NCBI RefSeq assembly: GCF_003236295.1
Contig: NZ_POTW01000043.1
Coordinates: 1-51,932 of the forward strand
DNA length: 51,932 bases
Source: Jiangella anatolica
GTDB lineage: Bacteria; Actinomycetota; Actinomycetes; Jiangellales; Jiangellaceae
Direction of reading: 5' to 3'
The notes under the pieces are model-generated. The model made no database searches and was not told where the DNA came from. It saw only the letters and a program-made list of their open reading frames with translations. The position numbers were made by a program, and so were the translations under genes. Below, in pieces: positions 17,078-24,428 of this stretch (its first letter is position 1; each line of letters starts with the position of its first letter).

Positions 17078-17106
17078 GTCCTGGGTCTGGCAGGGCCACC
17101 CAGGAC
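17078..17106 (-). terminator. hairpin after the MFS gene, possible attenuator
   Basis: GTCCTGGGT at 17078-17086 pairs with ACCCAGGAC at 17098-17106 across an 11-nt loop, immediately beyond the stop codon of the minus-strand MFS gene. No U-tract, so it may reduce rather than stop read-through into the aldo/keto reductase gene. Confidence 0.35.
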
Positions 17107-17109
17107 CGC

Positions 17110-18306
17110 TCAGGCCGCGGGGTCGCGCGGCGCGAAGATCGTGACGATCGCCAGGGCGGCGAGCTGCAGGCCGGCGGCCACGACGAACGCCCAGGTGGTC
17201 GACGCGGCGGCGATGACCAGGCCGCCGATGAGGGCGCCGCCGGCGTAGCCGACGCTGGTGAAGGCGGAGAACATGCCCAGGCCGAGGGCGCGGTTCTCGA
17301 CGGTGAGGCCGCGCGTCGCGAGCATCGTCAGCGACGGGTAGAGCGGCGAGAAGCCGACGCCGATGAGGGCGGCGCCGATCGCCGCCGTCCAGAAGTCGCG
17401 GGCGAAGGCGAGCGTGGCGAGCCCGGCGGCAAGGGCGCAGAGCGAGATCGCCGTGGAGCGCAGCGGGCCGATCCGATCGGGCAGGTTCGCCAGCGCGATG
17501 CGCGCGGCGATGACGCTGACGGAGAAGACGGCGAAGACGGACGCGGCGCCGAGCAGGCCGCCGGACGCCACGCCGGCGCCGGTGAGGTGGACGATGAGGA
17601 AGCCCAGCATCAGGCCCTCGCCGCACCAGGCGACCGCCGCGACGACGCCGGGCACCCACACGGCCACGAAGGCGCGCCCGGCCGCGACCGCACGGCGCGG
17701 ACGGTCCGCCGCCCCGCCATCGGCCGGCGCCGGTCGCGGCGGCCGCGGCAGGAAGGCGATCAGCGACGCCGTCGTCAGCTCCAGCGCCGCGCAGACGAGG
17801 AACACGGCGACCGGCCCCGCCGCGTCGTTCACGGCGGTGCCGACCTGCGGGCCGAGGGCGAGCCCGATCCACACGCTCAGCCCGAAAATGCTCAGCGCCT
17901 TGCCCCGCTGCGCCGCCGGCGCCATCGCGACCAGCCAGGTCATGACCAGGCTCATCGCCGCGGCGTTGCCGAGGCCGAACAGGATGCGGCCGAGACCGGC
18001 GCCCCACAGCGACGGCAGCAGCGCGAGCGCGACCATCCCGGCGGCCGCGATCGCGCCGCCGGTGAGCGCGACCGTCCGGTACCCGTGCCGGTCGCCCAGC
18101 AGCCCGGCGGCCGGCATCGCGATCATCGACGAGACCGCCGCGACCGAGATGACCAGGCCCGACAGTGTCGTGCCCCCGTCCAGGACGCGTTCGACGTACA
18201 CCGGGATGATCGGCGTGCTCGCCGCGTTCGTCATCGCGCCAAGCGCCGACGCGGCGAAGATGAGCCAGAACGGGACCGTGCGGGTGATGTCGCGGCCGGG
18301 ACTCAT
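17110..18306 (-). CDS. MFS transporter
   Basis: 398 residues, about twelve hydrophobic helices in two halves with a hydrophilic loop near residues 185-205 (PRPPRPAPADGG). The DRHGYR element after the second helix is the typical MFS motif A region. Most like drug/metabolite exporters of the 12-helix type. ATG 18306 overlaps the RidA-like stop (ATGA). Within the regulon it may export a toxic intermediate or import an alternative substrate. Confidence 0.9.
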   Translation of the reverse strand: MSPGRDITRTVPFWLIFAASALGAMTNAASTPIIPVYVERVLDGGTTLSGLVISVAAVSSMIAMPAAGLLGDRHGYRTVALTGGAIAAAGMVALALLPSLWGAGLGRILFGLGNAAAMSLVMTWLVAMAPAAQRGKALSIFGLSVWIGLALGPQVGTAVNDAAGPVAVFLVCAALELTTASLIAFLPRPPRPAPADGGAADRPRRAVAAGRAFVAVWVPGVVAAVAWCGEGLMLGFLIVHLTGAGVASGGLLGAASVFAVFSVSVIAARIALANLPDRIGPLRSTAISLCALAAGLATLAFARDFWTAAIGAALIGVGFSPLYPSLTMLATRGLTVENRALGLGMFSAFTSVGYAGGALIGGLVIAAASTTWAFVVAAGLQLAALAIVTIFAPRDPAA

Positions 18307-18803
18307 CCTGCGGTGGGCTCGGGGACGCACTCCAGGTCGAGCCACAGCTCGAAGCAGTTGTTGCGCGACAGCGACGTCGCACCGATCGACGCGCGGCCCA
18401 GGCTGCCGGCGTCGGCGCCGAAGACCTCGAGGAAGAGATCGCTCGCGCCGTTGGCCACCTCGTGGAGCGGCTCGAACCCCGGCGGGCAGACGACGAAGCA
18501 CAGGGCCCGGGACAGGCTCGCGACGTGGTCGAGCGAGCCGAGCGCGTAGCGGATCATCCCGAGCGTGTGGATCGCGGTCAGCCGAGCCGCGGCGTAGCCC
18601 TGCTCGACGGTGACGTCGACGCCCACGACGCCGGGGTGCAGCCGCTCGCCCGCGCGGTTCTCCGGCGTCATCCCGCCGAGCTGGAGCAGGTCGCCGATGC
18701 GGTGGAACGGCTTCACGGGTCCGTAGCGGTGACCGTAGGGCGGGTCCGCATAGTCGGGGATGTCGAGCCCGAGCTCGCGGGCCCTCTGCTCCGCACCGGT
18801 CAT
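18303..18803 (-). CDS. RidA-like protein, copy 1 (long YjgF/L-PSP type)
   Basis: 166 residues of the longer RidA-related group (PF14588-like), with the opening ELGLDIPDYADPPYG shared with copy 2. RidA relatives hydrolyse enamines/imines, and some act as specific deaminases such as 2-aminomuconate deaminase. Start chosen at ATG 18803 because GGGAGGG lies just upstream; ATG 18815 has no ribosome-binding site. First gene of the minus-strand operon RidA-MFS-aldo/keto reductase, divergent from copy 2 across operator O4. Confidence 0.85.
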   Translation of the reverse strand: MTGAEQRARELGLDIPDYADPPYGHRYGPVKPFHRIGDLLQLGGMTPENRAGERLHPGVVGVDVTVEQGYAAARLTAIHTLGMIRYALGSLDHVASLSRALCFVVCPPGFEPLHEVANGASDLFLEVFGADAGSLGRASIGATSLSRNNCFELWLDLECVPEPTAG

Positions 18804-18823
18804 GGACCCTCCCATTGCTCATG

Positions 18824-18852
18824 TGTATCCGATAACATCCAGAATGGATCCA
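18824..18852. promoter_or_regulatory. paired operator O4 between divergent RidA genes
   Basis: TGTATCCG at 18824-18831 (degenerate half-site) and TGGATCCA at 18845-18852, cores 21 bp apart centre to centre. It sits midway in the 68-bp gap, 21 bp from the minus-strand ATG and 19 bp from the plus-strand GTG, so one operator can control both operons. Confidence 0.65.
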
Positions 18853-18871
18853 CTCTAGCCGGAGGAGCCCT

Positions 18872-19375
18872 GTGACGACGATCCCGACCCCCGAACAGCG
18901 CGCGGCCGAGCTGGGCCTGGTGATCCCCGACTATGCCGACCCGCCCTACGGCGAGCGGTACAGCCCGATGAAGGCCTTCCACCGGTCCGGCCGCACGGTG
19001 ACGATCAGCGGCATGACGCCGGAGGACCGGCAGGGCGCCAAGGTGTTCCCGGGCCGGGTCGGCGCGGACGTGACGCCGGACCAGGGCTACCAGGCGGCGC
19101 GCGTGGCGGCGGTCAACGTCCTCGGCCTGATCCGCCTGGCCACCGGGTCGCTGGACGAGGTCACCGCGTTCGTGCGCACGCTCTGCTTCGTCGTCACGAC
19201 CCCCGAGTTCAGCGACGTCAACCTCGTCGCGAACGGCGCGCTCGACCTGTTCGCCGAGGTCTTCGGCGACGACGTGGGCCGCGGGACGTCGGCCAGCATC
19301 GGCGTCGCGAGCCTGTCCGGCGGCAACGTGTTCGAGCTGGTCGCCGCCGTCGAGACGCGCGGGGAGCCGGTGTGA
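18872..19375 (+). CDS. RidA-like protein, copy 2
   Basis: 167 residues, GTG start with GGAGGAG just upstream. Strongly similar to copy 1 over its length (IPDYADPPYGERYSPMKAFHRSG, SGMTPEDR, GYQAARVAAVNVLGLIRLATGSLD, ASIGVASLSGGNVFEL). Probably deaminates or detoxifies an enamine/imine intermediate. Its GTGA overlap couples it to the second phosphotriesterase-fold gene, paralleling the duplicated gene sets elsewhere in the cluster. Confidence 0.87.
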   Translation: MTTIPTPEQRAAELGLVIPDYADPPYGERYSPMKAFHRSGRTVTISGMTPEDRQGAKVFPGRVGADVTPDQGYQAARVAAVNVLGLIRLATGSLDEVTAFVRTLCFVVTTPEFSDVNLVANGALDLFAEVFGDDVGRGTSASIGVASLSGGNVFELVAAVETRGEPV

Positions 19376-20406
19376 TCGAGACCGTTCTGGGCGCCGTCCC
19401 CGCCGACCGGCTGGGCGTCACGTCGATGCACGACCACGTGCTCAGCGACGCCTCCGCGCTGCGCCGCGACGGCGCCGCGCCCGGCCCGGCGTCGGACCGG
19501 GTGGGCCCGGAGACCCGGGACTACCTGCGTACCAACATGCTCGCGCTGGCCGACAACCTGCGGCTGGACGAGCCCGACGTCGCCATGGTGGAGCTGGCGC
19601 ACGCCGTCGGCCTCGGCCAGCGCGCGCTGGTCGAGGACACCTCGTGGGGCCTGGGGCCGGACCACGCGGGCCTGCCCGAGATCGCGCGACGCTCCGGCAT
19701 GACCATCGTCTGCAGCTACGGCGCCTACATCCGCCGCACGCTGCCCGGCTGGCTCGCCGAGCTCGACGAGGACGGCCTGGAGCGGCACCTGGCCGGCGCG
19801 CTGCTCGACCGCGTGCCCGGCACCGGCTACCGCGCCGGGATCCTCGGCATCATGGGCACGACGGCGGACCTGCCGGAGGAGGAGCGGTCCACGCTGCGCG
19901 CCGCCGCCCGCGCCGCGGTGCGGGCGGGCGCGGCGGTCACGGTCCGGCTGGACCCCGACGCCGCCCGCGGGCTGGAGGTGCTCGGGCTGTGCGCGGCCGA
20001 GGGGCTGCCGGCCGAGCGGGTCGTGTTCACCAACGCCGACGAGTTCATGGACGCCGCCTACTGGGCCGACCTCGCGGCGGCCGGCGCGGTGCTCGAGATG
20101 TGCTTCGGGACGGAGGACGTCCACGAGGGCCGCGTGCACAACCCCTCGGACGCGCAGCGGCTGGAGTTCTTCACCCGGTTCTGCGCGGAGCAGCCCGGGT
20201 CGCGGCACGTGCTGGGCCACTCGCTGTGGACGAAGGCGCAGCTGCGCACGTACGGGGGCCACGGCTACGGCCACCTGCTGGCCCGGATCGTGCCGGCGCT
20301 GCGTGACGGCGGCGTCCCGGCGGACCGGCTCGACCGCATGCTCGTCGGGGAGCCACGGCGGCTGCTCGACCGGCCCGCCATCGACACCACGGAGGTCACC
20401 CCATGA
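19372..20406 (+). CDS. phosphotriesterase-fold protein, copy 2, metal site degenerate
   Basis: 344 residues, GTG start. It keeps the HxH motif (SMHDHV), unlike copy 1, but the other ligands of the binuclear site are replaced: bridging Glu/Lys by Met (LGIMGT), then His by Arg (TVRLD), His by Asn (FTNAD) and Asp by Ser (GHSLWTK). Arg, Asn and Ser are the same substitutions as in copy 1, which suggests a conserved alternative active site and not random decay. C-terminal YGGHGYGHLLARIVPAL is typical of the family. ATGA overlap with the DUF1989 gene. Confidence 0.82.
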   Translation: MIETVLGAVPADRLGVTSMHDHVLSDASALRRDGAAPGPASDRVGPETRDYLRTNMLALADNLRLDEPDVAMVELAHAVGLGQRALVEDTSWGLGPDHAGLPEIARRSGMTIVCSYGAYIRRTLPGWLAELDEDGLERHLAGALLDRVPGTGYRAGILGIMGTTADLPEEERSTLRAAARAAVRAGAAVTVRLDPDAARGLEVLGLCAAEGLPAERVVFTNADEFMDAAYWADLAAAGAVLEMCFGTEDVHEGRVHNPSDAQRLEFFTRFCAEQPGSRHVLGHSLWTKAQLRTYGGHGYGHLLARIVPALRDGGVPADRLDRMLVGEPRRLLDRPAIDTTEVTP

Positions 20407-21251
20407 CGACCGGACGACTCGGAGCGGAGGGCCTGGCCAACGTCGGGCAGGCCCGCGCCGACGCGCGGGGCCGGGCGTCGGTCTCGGACTGGATGCCCTA
20501 CCTGCCCGCCAACACGACGCCGTACCCGCCGGACGGGGTCGACCCGGACACGCTGACCTGGGCGGAGACCGTCGCGCCGGGCGGCTACACGCACCTTCGG
20601 GTGGCGCGCGGCACCCGGCTGCGGCTGGAGGACGTCGACGGCGAGGCCTGCGCGAGCGTGCTGGTCCACAACGCGGCGCAGCCGGGGGAGCGGCTCAACG
20701 TCGCCGACACGCAGAAGATCCCGTGGCAGGCCTACCTCGGCGCCGGCCACCCGCTGCTGTCCGGCGACGGACGCGTGCTCGCGACGATCGTCGCCGACAC
20801 CTCCGGCCGGCACGACGCGTTCTGCGGCGCCAGCAGCGACGCCTGGAACGAGGCGAAGTACGGCGACGCGACCGCGGAGGGCCCGTCCCCGTCGGGGCAC
20901 GCGCTGCTGCGCCTGGCCGCGGCCCGGCACGGGCTGGAGTCCCGTGACCTGCCGCCGGCCGTGTCGTTCTTCAAGGGTGTGCGCGTGGCCGCGGACGGCG
21001 CGCTGGAGTGGACCGGCTCGGCCGGCCCGGGCCGGTCCGTCGACCTGCTCGCGGAGCTGCCGCTCGTCGTGCTGATCGCGAACGCGCCGCACCCGCGCGA
21101 CCCGCGCCCGGACTACGTCGCCGGTCCCTTGCGCGTGCACGCCTGGCGCTCCCGGCCCACCGGCCTCGACGACGACGTCGCGGCCGCGACGCCGGAGCGG
21201 GAGCGCGCCTACCGGAACACGATCGCCTATGCCGGCCTGGCCGGGCTGTGA
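20403..21251 (+). CDS. DUF1989 protein, urea-amidolyase-associated protein 1-like
   Basis: 282 residues of the DUF1989 group formerly called urea amidolyase-associated protein 1. The pair of DUF1989 proteins is now assigned as carboxyguanidine deiminase, which converts N-carboxyguanidine to allophanate in guanidine assimilation. Features: GGYTHLRVARGTRLRLEDVDGEA, NVADTQKIPWQAYL, and DTSGRHDAFCGA. The usual partner gene for guanidine/urea carboxylase is missing from this window. Sixteen bases separate it from the second DUF1989 gene. Function by family and context only. Confidence 0.82.
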   Translation: MTTGRLGAEGLANVGQARADARGRASVSDWMPYLPANTTPYPPDGVDPDTLTWAETVAPGGYTHLRVARGTRLRLEDVDGEACASVLVHNAAQPGERLNVADTQKIPWQAYLGAGHPLLSGDGRVLATIVADTSGRHDAFCGASSDAWNEAKYGDATAEGPSPSGHALLRLAAARHGLESRDLPPAVSFFKGVRVAADGALEWTGSAGPGRSVDLLAELPLVVLIANAPHPRDPRPDYVAGPLRVHAWRSRPTGLDDDVAAATPERERAYRNTIAYAGLAGL

Positions 21252-21267
21252 CCGCGAAGGAGCAGCG

Positions 21268-21954
21268 ATGAGCATCACGACCACGGTCCCGCCCCGGCCC
21301 GTGCACGACCCGGACAGCCCGCTCGACTGGTCCGGCCCGCTGGTGCCGGGCGAGGTCGTGCTCGACGAACGGGTGGCGCCGCGCGCCGCGTGGTCGGGCG
21401 TGGTGGCGGCCGCCGACGTGCTGACGATCGTCGACGTGGGCGGCAACCAGTCCGCCGACTGCCTGCTCTACGCCGCGGACGACACCGCCGAGCGGTACAG
21501 CGCCGCGGACACGATCGCCTGGCAGGGCAACGTCTACGTGCGCACCGGGACCGTGCTGCGCAGCAACCTCGGCCGGCCGCTGATGGCGGTGGCCGGCAAC
21601 GAGGTGGACCGGCAGGACACCATCGGCGGCGCCTGCGGCAAGGAGTCCAACACGCTGCGCTACGGGCACCACACCGCCTACCAGCACGCTTGCCGCGAGA
21701 ACTTCCTCGCCGAGGGCGCCCGGCACGGGCTGGGTGTGCGCGACCTCGTGTCCAACCTCAACTGGTTCATGAACGTGCCGGTCGAGGCCGACGGCTCGCT
21801 GGGCATCGTCGACGGGATGTCCGGACCGGGCCGGCGGGTGGCGCTGCGCGCGGAGCGCGACGTGCTGGTGGTCGTGTCGAACTGCCCGCAGATGAACAAC
21901 CCGTGCAACGACTTCAACTGCACGCCGCTGCGGATGATCGTGACGAGGCCGTGA
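21268..21954 (+). CDS. DUF1989 protein, urea-amidolyase-associated protein 2-like
   Basis: 228 residues, preceded by AAGGAG. Typical family motifs: DVGGNQSADCLLY, GGACGKESNTLRYG, NLNWFMNVPVE and the C-terminal CPQMNNPCNDFNCTPLRMIV. Expected to form a heteromeric deiminase with the preceding protein. Its stop overlaps the GTG of allophanate hydrolase, the enzyme that would consume its product. This order (two DUF1989 genes followed by allophanate hydrolase) matches guanidine/urea assimilation operons minus the biotin carboxylase. Confidence 0.85.
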   Translation: MSITTTVPPRPVHDPDSPLDWSGPLVPGEVVLDERVAPRAAWSGVVAAADVLTIVDVGGNQSADCLLYAADDTAERYSAADTIAWQGNVYVRTGTVLRSNLGRPLMAVAGNEVDRQDTIGGACGKESNTLRYGHHTAYQHACRENFLAEGARHGLGVRDLVSNLNWFMNVPVEADGSLGIVDGMSGPGRRVALRAERDVLVVVSNCPQMNNPCNDFNCTPLRMIVTRP

Positions 21955-23627
21955 CCAGCGTCGACGCGGTCGACGCCGCGTACGGCCGGCTGCGCGAGGC
22001 CGGCCGGCCCGAGGTCTGGATCACGGTGCGCGACGAGGCGGACGCGCTCGCCGAGGCCGCGGCGGTCGACCGCCGGACCGCGGCGGGGGAGCGGCTTCCG
22101 CTCGCGGGCACGGTGGCTGCCGTCAAGGACAACATCGACGTCGCCGGGCTGCCGACGACGGCGGGCAGCCGCGCCTACGCCTACGACCCGGACGCCGACG
22201 CGACCTCTGTCGCCCGGCTGCGGGCGGCCGGCGCCGTCGTGATCGGCAAGACCAACCTCGACCAGTTCGCCACCGGCCTCGTCGGCACCCGCAGCCCGTT
22301 CGGCGCGGTGCGCAACGCCTGGGATCCCGAGCGCATCTCCGGCGGGTCCAGCTCCGGCTCGGCCGTCGCGACGGCGCTCGGGATCGTCGACCTCGCCCTC
22401 GGCACCGACACCGCCGGCTCCGGCCGGGTGCCGGCCGCCCTCAACGGCGTTCACGGCGTCAAGCCGACCCGCGGCCTCGTGCCGGCGACAGGCGTCGTCC
22501 CGGCCTGCCGCACGCTCGACTGCGTGACGGTGTTCGCGCGCGACCTCCCGCTGGCCCGGCGCGCCGTCGAGCTGATGAGCGGCCCCGACGGCGCCGACCC
22601 GCTGGCCCGCCCGGACCGGCCGGCGCCCGCGCTGGACGCCGCGCCGCGCGTCGCCGTGCCGGCGCCCGAGCACCTCGACGGCCTGGCCGACGGCTGGGCC
22701 GAGGCCTTCGGCCGGGTCGTCGAGGACCTCGCGGCCACCGGCGCCGAGATCGTCGAGGTGGACATCGCACCACTGCTCGAGGCGGCGGCGCTGCTCTACG
22801 GCGGCGCGTTCGTCGCCGAGCGGACGGTGGCGGTCGGCGACTTCATCGCGGCGCACCCCGAGCTCGTCGGCGACGACCTCGACCCGACGGTGGCGGCCAT
22901 CGTCCTCGCCGGCCGGCAGGCCGGCGCCGTCGACTACGTCCGCGACCGGGAGCGGCTGGACCGGCTCGCCCTGGATGGGCTGACGCGGCTGGCCGGCACG
23001 GCCGCGCTGCTCACCCCGACGACCACCGGGCACCCGACGCTCGCCGAGGTCGCCGCGGACCCCGTCGGCGCCAACGCCCGGCTGGGCCGCTACACGAACT
23101 TCGCGAACCTGCTGGACCGCAGCGCGCTCGCGGTCCCGGCCGGCGCGGTCGCCGGGCTGCCGTTCGGCGTGATGCTCACCGGCGCGCCGTTCGCCGACCG
23201 CACTCTCGCGCAGCTCGCGGAGCGGATCGCGGCGCCACCGGTCGAGCTGCTGGTCGTCGGCGCGCACCTGCGCGGTCAGCCGCTGAACCACCAGCTCGTC
23301 TCGGCCGGCGGCAGCTTCGTCGCCGACGTGCGCACCGCGCCGTCCTACCGGCTGTACGCGCTGCCGACGACGCCGCCGAAGCCCGGCCTGGCCCGGGTCG
23401 CGGCCGGCGGCGCGAGTGTCGCGGGCGAGCTGTGGCGGCTGCCGGCGACCGGCTTCGGCGCCTTCGTGGCCGGCCTGCCCCAGCCGATGGGCATCGGCGC
23501 GGTGCGGCTCGACGACGGCCGCCTGGTCTCCGGCTTCGGCTGCGAGCCGGTCGCGATCGAGGGCGCCCTGGACATCACCGGCCACGGCGGCTGGCGGGCC
23601 TATCTCGCCGACACCACGCGCAGCTGA
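21951..23627 (+). CDS. atzF: allophanate hydrolase
   Basis: 558 residues with both expected domains. The N-terminal amidase-signature domain has Lys59 (AAVKDN), cis-Ser133 in GGSSSG and nucleophile Ser157 in TDTAGSGR. The C-terminal domain, about residues 435-555 (VVGAHLRGQPLNHQL, YRLYALPTTPPKPGL, GGWRAYLADT), is diagnostic of AtzF-type allophanate hydrolases. It converts allophanate to ammonia and CO2. GTG start overlaps the DUF1989 stop. The last 28 nt overlap the convergent IclR gene. Confidence 0.93.
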   Translation: MTSVDAVDAAYGRLREAGRPEVWITVRDEADALAEAAAVDRRTAAGERLPLAGTVAAVKDNIDVAGLPTTAGSRAYAYDPDADATSVARLRAAGAVVIGKTNLDQFATGLVGTRSPFGAVRNAWDPERISGGSSSGSAVATALGIVDLALGTDTAGSGRVPAALNGVHGVKPTRGLVPATGVVPACRTLDCVTVFARDLPLARRAVELMSGPDGADPLARPDRPAPALDAAPRVAVPAPEHLDGLADGWAEAFGRVVEDLAATGAEIVEVDIAPLLEAAALLYGGAFVAERTVAVGDFIAAHPELVGDDLDPTVAAIVLAGRQAGAVDYVRDRERLDRLALDGLTRLAGTAALLTPTTTGHPTLAEVAADPVGANARLGRYTNFANLLDRSALAVPAGAVAGLPFGVMLTGAPFADRTLAQLAERIAAPPVELLVVGAHLRGQPLNHQLVSAGGSFVADVRTAPSYRLYALPTTPPKPGLARVAAGGASVAGELWRLPATGFGAFVAGLPQPMGIGAVRLDDGRLVSGFGCEPVAIEGALDITGHGGWRAYLADTTRS

Positions 23628-24358
23628 CGGGAGATGCCCTGCGCCGCGACCTGGAGCGCGGTGGTGAGCCGGCCGCGGTCGCGCTTGAGGCTCCGGACGA
23701 CGGCGCCGACGGCGGCCACCACCTCGTCGCCGTCGCGCACCGGCACGGCGACCGAGCAGGCACCGAGCGTCATCTCCTCGTGCGTCGTCGCGTAGCCGTC
23801 GCGCCGGACGCGGTCCAGCTGGGCCGCGAGGACGGCGGGCTGGGTGATCGTGTACGGCGTGACGGGGCGCAGCGAGGCCAGGACGCGCCGGCGGACGTGC
23901 TCGGGGGCGTGCGCCAGCAGCACCTTGCCGACGCCCGTGGCGTGTGCCGGCAGGGTGGAGCCGACGTTGCTCACCACCGGCACCGACGCGCGGCCGGAGA
24001 GCCGGTCCAGGTACAGCACCTCGTCGCCGTCGCGCACGGCGAGGTGGACCGTGGCGAGCGTGGCCGCGTACAGGTCGTGGAGGAACGGCGCGGCGGCCTC
24101 GCGCAGGGTCGAGCGGACCGGCGCCAGCAGCCCGAGGTCCCACAGGCGGCGGCCGACCACGTAGTCGCCGCCGTCACGGGTCAGGGCGCCGTGGCGCACC
24201 AGCTCGCCGACCAGCCGGTGCGTGGTCGGCGGCGGGAGCCCGGCCCGGCGGGCGATGTCGGTCAGCGTCAGCCGCCGGTGCTGCTCGTCGAAGGCGCCGA
24301 GCACGGCCATGACGCGGCCGGCGACCGTCGCGCCCGGTGTGCCGGTGTTGCCAGCCAT
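23600..24358 (-). CDS. IclR-family regulator of the catabolic cluster
   Basis: 252 residues: N-terminal winged helix-turn-helix (LTLTDIARRAGLPPPTTHRLVGELVRHG, roughly residues 30-57) and the C-terminal effector-binding domain with GVGKVLLAH and GACSVAVPV. ATG 24358 is preferred because GAAGAAGAGG lies upstream; a GTG at 24373 would add five residues. It is divergent from the thiolase gene across operator O5. A TAAGAT -10-like hexamer on its strand (24395-24400) lies next to the GGATCC half-site, so autoregulation is likely. IclR proteins such as PcaR control pcaFIJ genes elsewhere, which fits its neighbours. Confidence 0.9.
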   Translation of the reverse strand: MAGNTGTPGATVAGRVMAVLGAFDEQHRRLTLTDIARRAGLPPPTTHRLVGELVRHGALTRDGGDYVVGRRLWDLGLLAPVRSTLREAAAPFLHDLYAATLATVHLAVRDGDEVLYLDRLSGRASVPVVSNVGSTLPAHATGVGKVLLAHAPEHVRRRVLASLRPVTPYTITQPAVLAAQLDRVRRDGYATTHEEMTLGACSVAVPVRDGDEVVAAVGAVVRSLKRDRGRLTTALQVAAQGISRQLRVVSAR

Positions 24359-24386
24359 GGCCTCTTCTTCCACTGAGCAGAATCGA

Positions 24387-24415
24387 TGGATCCAATCTTA
24401 CGGCCAGCGGATTAC
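24387..24415. promoter_or_regulatory. paired operator O5 between IclR and thiolase genes
   Basis: TGGATCCA at 24387-24394 and CGGATTAC at 24408-24415 (degenerate half-site), cores 21 bp apart centre to centre. The perfect half-site is nearer the regulator and the weaker one lies 13 bp before the thiolase start. No alternative partner exists 21 bp on the other side. Confidence 0.65.
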
Positions 24416-24428
24416 CCTCTGGCGCGTG

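Noticed and set aside
18804-18815. ATG 18815 as start of RidA-like copy 1
   Set aside because: ATG 18803 has GGGAGGG at proper spacing, whereas 18815 lacks a ribosome-binding site and would crowd the operator.
24360-24428. GGATCC sites as cloning scars or vector BamHI junctions
   Set aside because: They occur inside TGGATCCA palindromes at a constant 21-bp pitch in five intergenic regions of a continuous natural operon set, which cloning would not produce.
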